Assembly (NCBI RefSeq): GCF_003112675.1
Contig: NZ_BFAY01000011.1
Coordinates: 1,690,513 to 1,754,512 of the forward strand
Direction: 5' to 3'
Length of the DNA stretch: 64,000 nt
Source: Leptospira johnsonii
GTDB taxonomy: Bacteria; Spirochaetota; Leptospiria; Leptospirales; Leptospiraceae
The notes under the pieces were generated by a model, which saw nothing but the letters and a program-made list of their open reading frames with translations, was not told the origin of the DNA and did not search any database. Position numbers and translations under genes: made by a program. Shown piece after piece: positions 22,065 through 31,303 of this stretch. The stretch's first letter is position 1. Each line of letters opens with the position of its first letter.

Positions 22065-22895
22065 ATGGATTTTGTTCAAAAGGCTCTATGGTTTATAGAA
22101 GGTCATTCCAGAGAAAATATTTCTTTGGAAGATGTGGCAAAGAATTCCGGAGTTTCTCCCTTTTATCTAACCCGCACTTTCTCTTTGACCATGGGAGTCT
22201 CTTTGATGAAATATCTAAGAGGACGACGCTTGAGCGAGGCGGCAAAGATATTGGTAGATAAAGGATCCAATATTTTAGATCTCGCTTTGGAAATAGGTTA
22301 TGGATCTCACGAAGCATTTACCAGGGCTTTTCGAGATCAGTTTTCTATCACTCCAGAACAACTGAAGTCCCAGGGGCATCTTGGTAATGTGAACTTAGTG
22401 GAGGCTATCACCTTGAACGCAGAACCAATTCCTAAAATCGATCCACCTAGATTCGAAACTATTCCACCTAGACTATTTGCAGGTCTTGTAGAACATTACG
22501 ATTGTCAAATGCCTGCTGGTATTCCGAACCAGTGGCAAAGTTTCGGAGCATACCTAGGAAATATTCCTTCTCAAGTCGGAGATGCTGCTTACGGGGTTTG
22601 TTACAATTTCGATGCAGAAGGCAACTTCGATTATATGTCTGGTGTAGAAGTTTCAAATTCTTCCGGATTACCCAAAGAGTTTCAGATACTTAAGATCCCA
22701 ACTCAGAGATACGCAGTGTTTACTCATAAGGGTCATATCGCCGGGATCAGAGCCACCTTCGCCGCAGCAGGCAAATGGTTTCCAGATTCAGGAGTAAAAC
22801 CTTTCGAAGGTGCGAACCTAGAGAGATATGGAAAAGAATTTAATCCAGTCACTGGTATGGGTGGCTTAGAAATTTGGATCCCAGTAGAAAACTGA
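22065..22895 (+). CDS. AraC-family regulator with GyrI-like effector-binding domain
   Basis: A 276-residue protein. Residues 1-105 carry the two helix-turn-helix motifs of AraC proteins (ISLEDVAKNSGVSPFYLTRTF and ILDLALEIGYGSHEAFTRAF with FSITPEQLK). Residues about 125-276 form a GyrI-like/effector-binding domain ending in GGLEIWIPVEN, the typical edge strand. Such Rob-type regulators respond to hydrophobic or cationic compounds. It sits 83 nt after sufU and 54 nt before chrA, so it may control chrA, but no operator was identified. Confidence 0.92.
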   Translation: MDFVQKALWFIEGHSRENISLEDVAKNSGVSPFYLTRTFSLTMGVSLMKYLRGRRLSEAAKILVDKGSNILDLALEIGYGSHEAFTRAFRDQFSITPEQLKSQGHLGNVNLVEAITLNAEPIPKIDPPRFETIPPRLFAGLVEHYDCQMPAGIPNQWQSFGAYLGNIPSQVGDAAYGVCYNFDAEGNFDYMSGVEVSNSSGLPKEFQILKIPTQRYAVFTHKGHIAGIRATFAAAGKWFPDSGVKPFEGANLERYGKEFNPVTGMGGLEIWIPVEN

Positions 22896-22949
22896 ATTTT
22901 CCGAAAGGTCTTGCGGTGCCGGCTCGCAGGACCAAAATCGACTTTCGGA

Positions 22950-24104
22950 ATGAAGGAAGTATTTTTCACTTTTTTGAAACTGGGCCTGATCTCTTTCGGT
23001 GGGCCGACTGCACATTTAGCCTACTTCTATCAGGAATTCGTAGTTCGAAAGAAATGGATCTCAGAAGAAGTTTATAAAGAATTATTAGCGGTATGTCAAT
23101 TTCTTCCGGGACCTGCGAGCAGCCAATTTGGGATCTGTATCGGAACTCTACGCTCCGGCTGGAAGGCAGGATGCGCCGCTTGGATCGGATTTACCCTGCC
23201 TTCTATCTTATTGATGGTCGGTTTCGGAATTTTATTAAAATCGAATATAGTTCCGGATCTAAAATGGGTGCATGGTCTGAAATTGGTGGCAGCTGCCGTC
23301 GTTGCTCACGCGATTTTGACTATGTGGAAAAATTCCAAGAAACATCCTTACAAAATATATCTGGTCTTTGGGTCCGCAATTTTGACCTTATTATTTTCGA
23401 GTGCGTTTACCCAGTTTGTCGTAATTTTGATCGGTGCAGGGATCGGATTTTTTCTATTTAAAGAAGAGTCTGATCTTCCTCAGATTTCAGTTTCTTTTTC
23501 CGTCCCCAAACGGATCGCATTTTGGTCCTTAGGATTTTTCTTCCTTCTTCTTTTCTTATTACCTTTTTTAAGATCGTTTACCGGTTTGTTTCCATTTGCG
23601 ATCTCGGATTCGTTTTATAGATCGGGCGCGTTGGTTTTTGGCGGAGGACATGTGGTTCTTCCATTATTGGAAAACGAAGTAGTGAGACAAGGTTGGATCG
23701 GAAAAGAAGAATTTTTAGCGGGATATGGGGCCGCCCAAGCAATGCCTGGTCCTTTATTTACATTCGCGTCTTACTTAGGCTTTATGATCTTTGGTTTGAG
23801 CGGATCGATCCTCTCTACAATTTTTATATTCCTCCCTTCTTTCTTTTTGGTATTCGGATTTTTTCCTCTTTGGGAAGAGATCCGAAATTATCCTAAAATG
23901 AGAACTGTGATAGACTCTATCCAGTTTTCCGCTTTGGGAATTTTATTATCCGCCTTCTGCACTCCGGTCTTCACTTCTTCCGTTTATTCCGCCTATGACC
24001 TTTTCGTATTTTGTTCTTTGTTTGCGCTGATGGTTTTTCTGAAAGTTCCAAACTGGCTGATATTGATCCTTGGCTTAAGCGCTCCATTTTTAAATCCACT
24101 CTGA
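22950..24104 (+). CDS. chrA: Chromate transporter ChrA-family protein
   Basis: An integral membrane protein of 384 residues from ATG 22950, made of two homologous CHR halves. The first contains FGGPTAHLAYFYQEFV, KKWISEEVYKELLAVCQFLPGPASSQ and GWKAGCAAWIGFTLPS. The second contains VFGGGHVVLPLLENEV, WIGKEEFLAGYGAAQAMPGPLFTFASYLG. The PGP motifs in each half are diagnostic. It exports chromate or acts on sulphate-like ions. A longer frame starts at TTG 22911 but adds 13 residues of no hydrophobic or family character, so the ATG is preferred. Confidence 0.92.
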   Translation: MKEVFFTFLKLGLISFGGPTAHLAYFYQEFVVRKKWISEEVYKELLAVCQFLPGPASSQFGICIGTLRSGWKAGCAAWIGFTLPSILLMVGFGILLKSNIVPDLKWVHGLKLVAAAVVAHAILTMWKNSKKHPYKIYLVFGSAILTLLFSSAFTQFVVILIGAGIGFFLFKEESDLPQISVSFSVPKRIAFWSLGFFFLLLFLLPFLRSFTGLFPFAISDSFYRSGALVFGGGHVVLPLLENEVVRQGWIGKEEFLAGYGAAQAMPGPLFTFASYLGFMIFGLSGSILSTIFIFLPSFFLVFGFFPLWEEIRNYPKMRTVIDSIQFSALGILLSAFCTPVFTSSVYSAYDLFVFCSLFALMVFLKVPNWLILILGLSAPFLNPL

Positions 24105-24169
24105 TGGAAAACAAAAGTGTCCTTAAAATTCTTTACACGAAGTCGCCGTTCAGATAGACTAATTGTTAG

Positions 24170-24502
24170 ATGCAATTATTAGAACAACCAACTCAAGAGA
24201 TCGAAAAAAGGGTCTACGCTGAGATCCATAGGGTAGAAGATCCCGAGATCGGGATTTCCGTGGCTGAGTTAGGTCTGATCTATAAGATCCAGGTAGAAGG
24301 TGATAAGGCCAAGATTGAAATGACTTATACGTCTATGGCTTGTCCTGCCGGTCCTCAAATGAAACAAGAGATCCAAGACAATGCTCTTCGCGTCGAAGGT
24401 ATCAACTCAGTAGATATAGAAGTGGTTTGGACGCCTAAATGGGACCCTAGAGCGATGGCTTCCGAAGAAGCTAAAATGGATTTGGGGATTTTCGATTACT
24501 AA
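24170..24502 (+). CDS. MIP18/DUF59 (SufT/PaaD-like) Fe-S assembly factor
   Basis: A 110-residue protein of the MIP18 (DUF59) family. [17 protein letters not shown] is the family's opening with the conserved D-P-E, and [14 protein letters not shown] carries the cysteine expected for cluster handling. The end shows [18 protein letters not shown], matching the W-x-P-W/K-x-P run of SufT and PaaD proteins. SufT acts with SUF in Fe-S maturation. It lies 2.2 kb downstream of sufU, separated by araC and chrA. Its stop overlaps modC on the other strand by 3 nt. Confidence 0.88.
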   Translation: MQLLEQPTQEIEKRVYAEIHRVEDPEIGISVAELGLIYKIQVEGDKAKIEMTYTSMACPAGPQMKQEIQDNALRVEGINSVDIEVVWTPKWDPRAMASEEAKMDLGIFDY

Positions 24503-25173
24503 GAACGGCTGCTAAGTATCTTACCGTCTTCCATATAAAGAGCAGAAGTCCCGAAATACTCTAGATCTTTAGGATCATGAGAGATCAGAAGTATGGGCAT
24601 GCTGATCTTCTTTCTTAAACTTTTTAGTTCTTCTCTCATTTTTTGTCTAAGATCCCCATGAAGTGCGGCAAACGGTTCATCCAAAAATAAAATTTTAGGA
24701 TCTCGAGCAAGTGCTCTTGCGATCGCCACTCTTTGTTTTTGTCCACCTGAGAGATGTTTCGGATAACTTTCAGAAGTCTCTTCTATCTCGAATAAATTCA
24801 TCAGATAAGAAACTGTTTCTTTATCCTTTTTACTAGTCGCAAATTGAAAGAATCGATTTAATCCGAATTCGATATTCTTTCTGACTGTGAGATGAGGAAA
24901 TAGTCCGTAACTTTGAGGAACGTAGCCTAGATTTCTTTTTTGAGGCGGGATATATTTTTTGGAAGAAGAATCAAAATAAACCGTATTTGCGAAAGATATC
25001 CGTCCAGAATCCGGTTTTAAAAGTCCAGCTAATGCCCGTAAGGTGAGACTTTTTCCCGCTCCGGAAGGACCGTACAATACTTGGAATTCTCCCGAAAACT
25101 CGAACTGAACATCCAGCTCGAATTTTCGATTCCCATCAGAGAGTTTTTTTCTAATATCAACGATGAGAGACAT
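24499..25173 (-). CDS. modC: Molybdate ABC transporter ATP-binding protein ModC
   Basis: A 224-residue ATPase for molybdate (or tungstate) import. Walker A is GPSGAGKS, the signature is LSGGQKQR, Walker B is [11 protein letters not shown], and the switch His is in LISHDP. It is shorter than classical ModC (about 350) because the C-terminal MOP/TOBE domain is missing, as in many compact forms. It begins 1 nt from the end of modA (TAATG overlap), and the substrate comes from that neighbour. Confidence 0.88.
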   Translation of the reverse strand: MSLIVDIRKKLSDGNRKFELDVQFEFSGEFQVLYGPSGAGKSLTLRALAGLLKPDSGRISFANTVYFDSSSKKYIPPQKRNLGYVPQSYGLFPHLTVRKNIEFGLNRFFQFATSKKDKETVSYLMNLFEIEETSESYPKHLSGGQKQRVAIARALARDPKILFLDEPFAALHGDLRQKMREELKSLRKKISMPILLISHDPKDLEYFGTSALYMEDGKILSSRS

Positions 25174-25949
25174 TAAGGAAGTATAAACTTATATTTCAGA
25201 AAAGTTTCTTTCGCTTCCGGAGATTTTTTCAAGAATTCCAGAAAGGATTTTGCTTCTTCCGAATTTTTGGTCCCAGTTACCAAAATTCCCGGATATAAGA
25301 TCGGTTTGTGTCCGCTTAAAGTTAGTGCAATCTTGACTTTAGATTTTGCGATTGCTGCGTCTGTGATGTATACGAACCCTGCCTCTACTTCTTCTCTTCC
25401 TACATAATCCAAGACCTGTCTTACATTTTCTGCAGGGATGAATTTTTCTTTCAAAGAGAGGTTTAGATTGTTCTTGGTGAGGACTTCTTCCGCATATTTT
25501 CCGGCGGGAACCGAGCTCGGATTTCCGATTGCTATCTTTTTGATCTCAGGAAGTTGGAGGTCTTCTAATTTTTTGATCTTGAACTCACTTGCTTTAGGTT
25601 GGATGAGCACCAGAGTATTTTTTAATAAGATTGTCTTTGTAGAAGATTCTAAAACTTCCGCTTTCATCCCTTTGTCCACGATATCCGGATCAGCGGAGAT
25701 GAAAACGTCCACAGGTGCGCCTTTTTCGATCTGTTGGTATAAACTTCCTGAAGATCCGAAATTGAATACCGCTTTGAGGCCTGTTTTTTGTTTGAATGCG
25801 GTTCCAAGTTCTTTGAGAACATCTGTTAAACTTGATGCTGCTGAGATCGTTATCTCTTTTTCCTTCTCTTGTGTGTAAGAAGGAGATTGGACAAGTAAAA
25901 GTAAAACCGGGAGTAATATATATAATCTTTTAAGCATTTCGTTTATCAA
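25173..25949 (-). CDS. modA: Molybdate-binding periplasmic protein ModA
   Basis: A 258-residue substrate-binding protein. An N-terminal signal peptide (LYILLPVLLLLVQSPSYTQ) exports it. The ModA hallmark ISAASSLTDVLKELG is followed by FNFGSSGSLYQQIEKGAPVDVFISAD, which supplies the serine and backbone contacts to the oxyanion. No lipobox is seen, so the protein is probably soluble in the periplasm. It follows modB after 4 nt. Tungstate specificity cannot be excluded. Confidence 0.93.
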   Translation of the reverse strand: MINEMLKRLYILLPVLLLLVQSPSYTQEKEKEITISAASSLTDVLKELGTAFKQKTGLKAVFNFGSSGSLYQQIEKGAPVDVFISADPDIVDKGMKAEVLESSTKTILLKNTLVLIQPKASEFKIKKLEDLQLPEIKKIAIGNPSSVPAGKYAEEVLTKNNLNLSLKEKFIPAENVRQVLDYVGREEVEAGFVYITDAAIAKSKVKIALTLSGHKPILYPGILVTGTKNSEEAKSFLEFLKKSPEAKETFLKYKFILP

Positions 25950-25953
25950 TATA

Positions 25954-26634
25954 TTACCAATGAGATTTTTTAAGTAAGATCCCGGAAACTGTCAATACCA
26001 ATACACAAGTGATGGATGCTACAAATACTAGGACCAAAGAGAATTCGTCTTTTCCAGATTGGACAGAATCATAAATTGCAAGCGCGATCGTTTGCGTTTT
26101 TTCAGGTATATTTCCTGCGATCATTAAAGTGGCTCCGAATTCTCCCATCCCTCTTGCATAGGCCATCATGGATCCAGCTAAAATCCCCCTCCAAGAAAGT
26201 GGTAATATTACCGTTAAAAAAGTTTCCCATTTGGATTTTCCCAATGTGAGGGCGATCTCTTCGTATTCCGGGTCCAGATCTTCGAAGGCGGCTTTTGCAG
26301 ATCTATAAACTAGAGGAAAGGAAACGATCGTGGAGGCTAAAACTGCTCCATGCAAATTAAATAATATAGAATATTGGAATTGTTCCAGAAGAAAATGGCC
26401 GAGTATTCCTTTTTTACCGAATAAGACCAAAAGATAATATCCGAGCACTGTGGGAGGAAGCACCATCGGCAAGGTCAATACTGCGTCGGCAAATGCCTTT
26501 CCGAAAAATCGGAGCTTGGACATCCAGTAGGCGAAAAATATTCCGAGCAGAGCCGCGAAGAATGTGGAGAAAAAAGTTACCTTAAGTGTAAGAAATAGAG
26601 GATGTCTGATGGAGTCCCAATCGAAAGTATCCAT
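25954..26634 (-). CDS. modB: Molybdate ABC transporter permease ModB
   Basis: A 226-residue membrane subunit with five or six spans. It has the ModB features LTLPMVLPPTVLGYYLL and the cytoplasmic EAA loop DPEYEEIALTLGKSKWETFLTVILPLSWRGILAG followed by ARGMGEFGATLMIAGNIP, which is nearly invariant in the family. The gene order B-A-C on this strand differs from the more usual A-B-C. Confidence 0.95.
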   Translation of the reverse strand: MDTFDWDSIRHPLFLTLKVTFFSTFFAALLGIFFAYWMSKLRFFGKAFADAVLTLPMVLPPTVLGYYLLVLFGKKGILGHFLLEQFQYSILFNLHGAVLASTIVSFPLVYRSAKAAFEDLDPEYEEIALTLGKSKWETFLTVILPLSWRGILAGSMMAYARGMGEFGATLMIAGNIPEKTQTIALAIYDSVQSGKDEFSLVLVFVASITCVLVLTVSGILLKKSHW

Positions 26635-26643
26635 CAGACTAAC

Positions 26644-27216
26644 TTAAAGTTTAGAATTCCATAATGTTAGGGAAGAAACAGTCGTTAATGCCCAAGAAGA
26701 GCAGAAAGCGTAAAAATTAAAATTATAATAATAGTCCTGGTCTCGGATAAAACTTACGAAGAATACATCCGGAAGTAAGATCCCGAGTAATAGCAATAGC
26801 CCTGAAAATCCTTGCAGAACGACTATTGTTTTGCCTACCCATTCACTTCTCCAAAAACCGCCAAAGAAGAATGTCAAAAAGCAAGGGATGATAAAAAATA
26901 TATTGGATGCGGTTCTTACGTTCACTTCTTCTATACCGCTGCGACTAGGTTCTATTCCGAAAAAATTACCAAGTTTGGAAATAATATCCAGTTGGGATTC
27001 TACCCCTAAATTGATGGAGTAATTGATCCAACTCCCTAAACTAAAGAATAGCTGCAGCAATGCCAAAACAAAGATCAACTTCTCCTTCCCGCTTTTTTCG
27101 GAATAGAAATCAATAAATCTTCCTAAAAGTTGGGAAAGAAATCTTTTCCATCCGTTGAGAACAACGGATGTTGCAGGCAATGCGAGACTTAGATCTCTGA
27201 GCAGGTTTTTTATCAT
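26644..27216 (-). CDS. Hypothetical membrane protein in the mod operon
   Basis: Not recognised. The 190-residue product has four predicted membrane spans (around residues 50-70, 105-125, 130-150 and 165-185) and a basic N-terminus that may lie in the cytoplasm. It sits between the Rid-family gene (4-nt overlap) and modB (9-nt gap), so it is co-transcribed with molybdate uptake. No enzyme motif is visible. A role in transport is possible by location only. Confidence 0.7.
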   Translation of the reverse strand: MIKNLLRDLSLALPATSVVLNGWKRFLSQLLGRFIDFYSEKSGKEKLIFVLALLQLFFSLGSWINYSINLGVESQLDIISKLGNFFGIEPSRSGIEEVNVRTASNIFFIIPCFLTFFFGGFWRSEWVGKTIVVLQGFSGLLLLLGILLPDVFFVSFIRDQDYYYNFNFYAFCSSWALTTVSSLTLWNSKL

Positions 27217-27671
27217 CCTAAAGAAACCGTCATTTCCACTTCTACAGGAGCTCCTAATGGGAGAGCAGAATTTCCCACCGCAAAGCGCGCATGACGTCCT
27301 GCTTCTCCAAAAATACTTAAGAGCAGATTGGATGCATGATTTGCGACAAGATGTTGTTCCGTAAAATCAGGACTGGAAGCTACGAATACTCCGATCTTTA
27401 CGATAGTCTTTATTTTGTCCAGATCCCCGATCACTCCCGCGATTGCCGCAAGTCCGTTCATAGCGGCTTGTTCGGTGGCGGCCTTCACATCATCGATGGA
27501 AAGCCCAGCTCCCAAGGTTCCTGTAAGTATGAGTTTGCCATCCTTCAGGGGCAATTGGCCGGAAGTGAATACAAGATTTCCTGTTTGTATGGCAGGTATA
27601 TAGGCTGCAATCGCCTTAGGTGCAGGTGGGAGTTCCAACCCAAGGGATTTAATTTTGTCGAGTATGCTCAT
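27213..27671 (-). CDS. Rid family (RidA/YjgF-like) protein
   Basis: A 152-residue member of the Rid superfamily, many of which hydrolyse reactive enamines or imines. The length and opening LPPAPKAIAAYIPAIQTGNLVFTSGQLPL match the long-N-terminal group that resembles the atu1372 branch, and RFAVGNSALPLGAPVEVEMTV supplies the conserved arginine and the end strand. It is the first gene of the mod-containing transcript. A functional link with molybdate uptake is not obvious. Confidence 0.9.
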   Translation of the reverse strand: MSILDKIKSLGLELPPAPKAIAAYIPAIQTGNLVFTSGQLPLKDGKLILTGTLGAGLSIDDVKAATEQAAMNGLAAIAGVIGDLDKIKTIVKIGVFVASSPDFTEQHLVANHASNLLLSIFGEAGRHARFAVGNSALPLGAPVEVEMTVSLG

Positions 27672-27783
27672 TCTCTTCTATTCCTGGATGGTTTCTCGTT
27701 TTTTCAAGCATGTATTTCGTTCCGAGCTCGGGGATTTTCCTTTACGTGAGGGAGACTTTATGACAAGCTTCTTGTAGGCAAGC

Positions 27784-28584
27784 ATGTCCTCAATACTCGA
27801 ATTGGAACCTCACCCAGAATATCCGGAAGCCTATATGGTATGCCGTCGCACGGGGGTCCATTTCTATAAATTGGCAAAGGAAAGGGATTACGAAGATTCC
27901 TACTTTCAGGAAGAATACAAGAATCAGTACAAAAAGACCTATTATGAAGACGAACCTCAGCTTAGAAATTTAGCTAAGACACGTTTAGAAATGATGAGCG
28001 CATTCCAAGATCCGAAAGGAAAGACTCTTTTCGAGATCGGATCTGCCGCTGGCTTCTTCTTATCGGAAGCAGAGAAGAAAGGATACAAGGTCAAAGGTTT
28101 GGAACTTTCTTCCAGCGAAGCGGAGTATTCCAAAGATAAATTAGGTTTGGATGTGATCTCCGGCTCGTTCTTGGACGATTCACTTTTCCCCAAAGAGACT
28201 TTCGATGCGGTCTGTGCGTTTTTTGTAATAGAACATTTTCCGAATGCGGAGCTTGTTTTCGAGAGGATCAGTAAATTGTTAAAGCCGGGCGGGCTATTAT
28301 TCTTAGGTCTTCCTTCTTTGAACGGACCTTCTTTTCAAACCAATCCTGAAGAATGGTTTAGGACGCATCCGTCCGACCATTTTTGGGATTACTCACCCGA
28401 TTCTCTTAAAAAAATGTTGAAAATGTACGGTCTCGTCACGGTATATAGGAAACCTATGTCATACCACCCTCATAGAGATAAGGGATGGAAAGGCAAATAC
28501 CTGACACATCGGCTCTTTGTTCGCTTCGCAAACCTCTCCTGCTACGCCGACACATTCCACTCAATCGCGATTAAAAAAATATGA
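27784..28584 (+). CDS. Class I SAM-dependent methyltransferase
   Basis: A 266-residue cytoplasmic enzyme. The SAM-binding glycine loop is LFEIGSAAGFFL near residues 83-94, followed by an acidic residue at strand 2 (LELSS) and the post-motif block FDAVCAFFVIEHFPN and LKPGGLLFLGLPS. The N-terminal segment of about 75 residues contains a few aromatic and acidic motifs but no zinc-finger cysteines. The family resembles methyltransferase type 11/12. Its stop overlaps the start of the helicase gene by 4 nt (ATGA). The substrate is unknown. Confidence 0.9.
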   Translation: MSSILELEPHPEYPEAYMVCRRTGVHFYKLAKERDYEDSYFQEEYKNQYKKTYYEDEPQLRNLAKTRLEMMSAFQDPKGKTLFEIGSAAGFFLSEAEKKGYKVKGLELSSSEAEYSKDKLGLDVISGSFLDDSLFPKETFDAVCAFFVIEHFPNAELVFERISKLLKPGGLLFLGLPSLNGPSFQTNPEEWFRTHPSDHFWDYSPDSLKKMLKMYGLVTVYRKPMSYHPHRDKGWKGKYLTHRLFVRFANLSCYADTFHSIAIKKI

Positions 28585-30245
28585 AATTCGAAGAATTAAA
28601 TCTAGAGCCAAACCTGCAAAAAGCAATCCAAGAAGCAGGATTTACTGAGCTCACCCCGATACAAGAAAAAGCAATCCCTCCCGGAATGGAAGGTAGGGAC
28701 GTAACCGGTTTAGCCCAAACGGGAACCGGTAAGACAGTAGCATTCTTGGTTCCCACCATTCACTCCATTCTAACAAGAGGAATACAAGGTGTCAGCACTT
28801 TGATCCTTGCTCCTACTAGAGAGTTAGTGATCCAAATTTCGGAAGAAGCCGAAAAACTGCTAAAATATACGGACTACAGAGTGGTCCCTATCATTGGCGG
28901 AACGGATTATAAAATCCAAAACCGAGATCTGAACGGACTGAACGGTCTAATCGTTGCAACTCCCGGAAGATTGATCGATCTCGCAAGAAGCGGAAGCGCC
29001 GACTTAGAAAAGGTCGAGTTCTTCATTCTAGACGAAGCGGATCGTATGTTGGACATGGGTTTTATCTACGATATACGTTGGCTTCTTCATAAATGTAAGA
29101 ATAGAAAACAAACCTTACTTTTCTCCGCAACTCTCTCTGTCGAAGTTATGCGCCTTGCATATCGTTTTATGAACGAGCCTGTGGAGATCCAGATCAATCC
29201 GGACAAACTGATCACTGAAAGGATAGATCAGAAACTGGTTCACTTGGGAAGAGAGGAGAAGTTACCTTATATGGTGAACTCCATTCTTGCCGAAGAACTG
29301 GAAGGACAAGGAATTATATTCACAAATTTTAAAGCGAATATTCCTAAGATTGTAAATTCTCTCAGAAGATTTGGAATTCCGATCACAGGCATTTCTTCCG
29401 ATCTAGATCAGAAAAAAAGACTTAGACTAATGAGGGATTTTAAATCCGGAAAGTTTAAGTTTATGGTCGCGACAGACGTTGCAAGCCGCGGTATAGACGT
29501 GGAAAATATCGAAGTAGTTTTCAATTTCGATCTTCCTCAAGACACGGAAAACTATGTGCATAGGATCGGAAGAACTGCGAGAGCTGGAAGAATGGGTAAA
29601 TCCATCAGCTTCTGCTCAGAATCCGATTATGGTGAATTGGAGAAGATCGAAAAATATCTGAAACAAAAAATAGACGTCCTTCCAGTTCACGAAGAAGCGC
29701 TCACATTCCCTGCAGGAGAATTCCAAGCTTTTGTAGGAGGAGACGCATTCGACAATGCTCCAGTCGAAAGAAATGGGAACCGAAACCACGGAAGAGATAG
29801 AGGCCCTAAAAAACAAAGAGGGGAATTCCAACGTAACGGGAACCAAAGAGGCGAGAAGAACTGGAATAAAGAATCTGGAGATCGCAAAAAAGATTTCAGT
29901 AAAGATCCTAAACCAGGCAGACCAAGCGGCGGACACAAAAAACGCCCAGAAGCTGCTATCCAAGAAGCCCAAGAGTTTTTACAAAAAGCGGACAGTGTAT
30001 TCGGTTCCAACGGTGAACGTAAGGATAAAAACCAGAAAAACCGTAAGAAAGGAAAACAACGTCCAGATCGTCCGGATTTCCAAAAACAACATTCTCCTAA
30101 TCATACAAATCATGAGAATAAAAAACAGAAATCGAATTACGATAAGAGCAAACGTAACCTATTCGATATAAACGATTCTAAAAGGTCCTCAGACAAGAAG
30201 AAGGGATCAATTTGGACAAAGATCAAATCCTTCTTTGGGGGTTAG
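28581..30245 (+). CDS. DEAD-box RNA helicase (RhlE-like) with basic tail
   Basis: A 554-residue ATP-dependent RNA helicase. Motifs in order are the Q motif FTELTPIQEKAIP, motif I AQTGTGKT (45-52), Ia PTRELV, Ib TPGR, II DEAD (151-154), III SAT, IV IIFTNFK, V DVASRGID and VI HRIGRTARAG. Residues about 385-554 form a long tail rich in Lys, Arg, Asn, Gly and Asp, expected to bind RNA and be disordered. The final 34 nt overlap the next gene (amidase) in another frame. It probably acts in RNA folding or decay. Confidence 0.95.
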   Translation: MKFEELNLEPNLQKAIQEAGFTELTPIQEKAIPPGMEGRDVTGLAQTGTGKTVAFLVPTIHSILTRGIQGVSTLILAPTRELVIQISEEAEKLLKYTDYRVVPIIGGTDYKIQNRDLNGLNGLIVATPGRLIDLARSGSADLEKVEFFILDEADRMLDMGFIYDIRWLLHKCKNRKQTLLFSATLSVEVMRLAYRFMNEPVEIQINPDKLITERIDQKLVHLGREEKLPYMVNSILAEELEGQGIIFTNFKANIPKIVNSLRRFGIPITGISSDLDQKKRLRLMRDFKSGKFKFMVATDVASRGIDVENIEVVFNFDLPQDTENYVHRIGRTARAGRMGKSISFCSESDYGELEKIEKYLKQKIDVLPVHEEALTFPAGEFQAFVGGDAFDNAPVERNGNRNHGRDRGPKKQRGEFQRNGNQRGEKNWNKESGDRKKDFSKDPKPGRPSGGHKKRPEAAIQEAQEFLQKADSVFGSNGERKDKNQKNRKKGKQRPDRPDFQKQHSPNHTNHENKKQKSNYDKSKRNLFDINDSKRSSDKKKGSIWTKIKSFFGG

Positions 30246-31303
30246 GATTCCTTTTACTCTTTAGCGGGCCTGTTTTTGCCGATTCAAGGATTCAAACCAT
30301 CGGCAAGAACGGATACGTTTCCTTCGAGGAGATCCGTAAAAAGATCCCTGGACTACAATCCAAATTCGAGTCTGCTACATTAGTAGGTTCTATTTCTCAT
30401 GCTTCAGGAGAGATCCGTTTTCGGATCGGAGCTTCCTTTTATGCGATCAACGGTAGTTTAGAAAAAACGAATTTACCTGTAGTTTATAAGGAAAAGGACT
30501 TCTTACTTCCTCCTGATCTGGTAGAAGCGATCTTTGTACGGTTATTGCCCGGAGACGTAAGTTACGAATTTAAAGAAGACGAATTGGTTTTCGATCTATT
30601 ACCTAAAGCGGAAAGATTAAAACTTTCTGCGATCATCGTGGATGCAGGACATGGAGGAAAAGATCCGGGGACTTCTTCCGATAAGGGGACCCAAGAAAAA
30701 TTGGTCTCTTTGCAGGTAGCCCGCTTCCTAAAAAAATTTCTGAACAAGGTATATCCCGAGGTCCGAGTGATCCTGACCCGGTCCAATGATTCGTTTATCG
30801 AGCTGGAAAGAAGGTCCGAGATCGCGAATAGAGAGATCCAAAAGGGCGGCTCGGTTTTGTTCGTAAGTTTGCATTGTAATGCTTCTATTTCTTCGGATGT
30901 AAACGGATTCGAAGTCTATTATTTGTCTCAGACTCCCAGCACTGAAACCGCGAGAGAAGTCTCATTATTTGAAAATGGGATTTCGGGCAAAAAGGGTGGG
31001 ACCTCCTACGGAAAGATCCAGGCAGGAATGATGTCCTCAATGATCCAAAGAAGAAGCCGTCTTCTTGCCAGAAGTGTTGAATCCGAGATGAAAAAAAACC
31101 TTGGTCCAAAGATATTGTCTAGAGGAGTGAAGAAGGCGGACTTTTCCGTGTTAAGGGGAAGTTTGATGCCTGCCATTCTGGTCGAAATGGGTTACCTCAC
31201 CCATAACAAAGAATCCGAGGTATTGGCCGATAAAACTCACCAAGTGAAATTGGCTAAAAGTATATTAGAAGGTGTGAGAGCGTATGAACTTGCAAAAGAT
31301 TAA
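30212..31303 (+). CDS. N-acetylmuramoyl-L-alanine amidase (Amidase_3), exported
   Basis: A 363-residue cell-wall hydrolase that cuts between muramic acid and the stem peptide. The N-terminal signal peptide ILLWGLGFLLLFSGPVFA is followed by a region of beta character (about 30-130) and the amidase domain at 135-360. Zinc ligands are H147 in DAGHGGKDPG, E162 in QEKLVSLQVA and H221 in SLHCNAS; the catalytic Glu lies in ILVEMGYLTH. The TTG start lies inside the helicase end, with an AAGGGA site 6-8 nt before it, and its end overlaps the next gene by 20 nt. Confidence 0.93.
   Translation: MDKDQILLWGLGFLLLFSGPVFADSRIQTIGKNGYVSFEEIRKKIPGLQSKFESATLVGSISHASGEIRFRIGASFYAINGSLEKTNLPVVYKEKDFLLPPDLVEAIFVRLLPGDVSYEFKEDELVFDLLPKAERLKLSAIIVDAGHGGKDPGTSSDKGTQEKLVSLQVARFLKKFLNKVYPEVRVILTRSNDSFIELERRSEIANREIQKGGSVLFVSLHCNASISSDVNGFEVYYLSQTPSTETAREVSLFENGISGKKGGTSYGKIQAGMMSSMIQRRSRLLARSVESEMKKNLGPKILSRGVKKADFSVLRGSLMPAILVEMGYLTHNKESEVLADKTHQVKLAKSILEGVRAYELAKD

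Noticed and set aside
22911..22949. Longer chrA start at TTG
   Set aside because: The 13 added residues have no hydrophobic or family character, and ATG 22950 begins the conserved first span.
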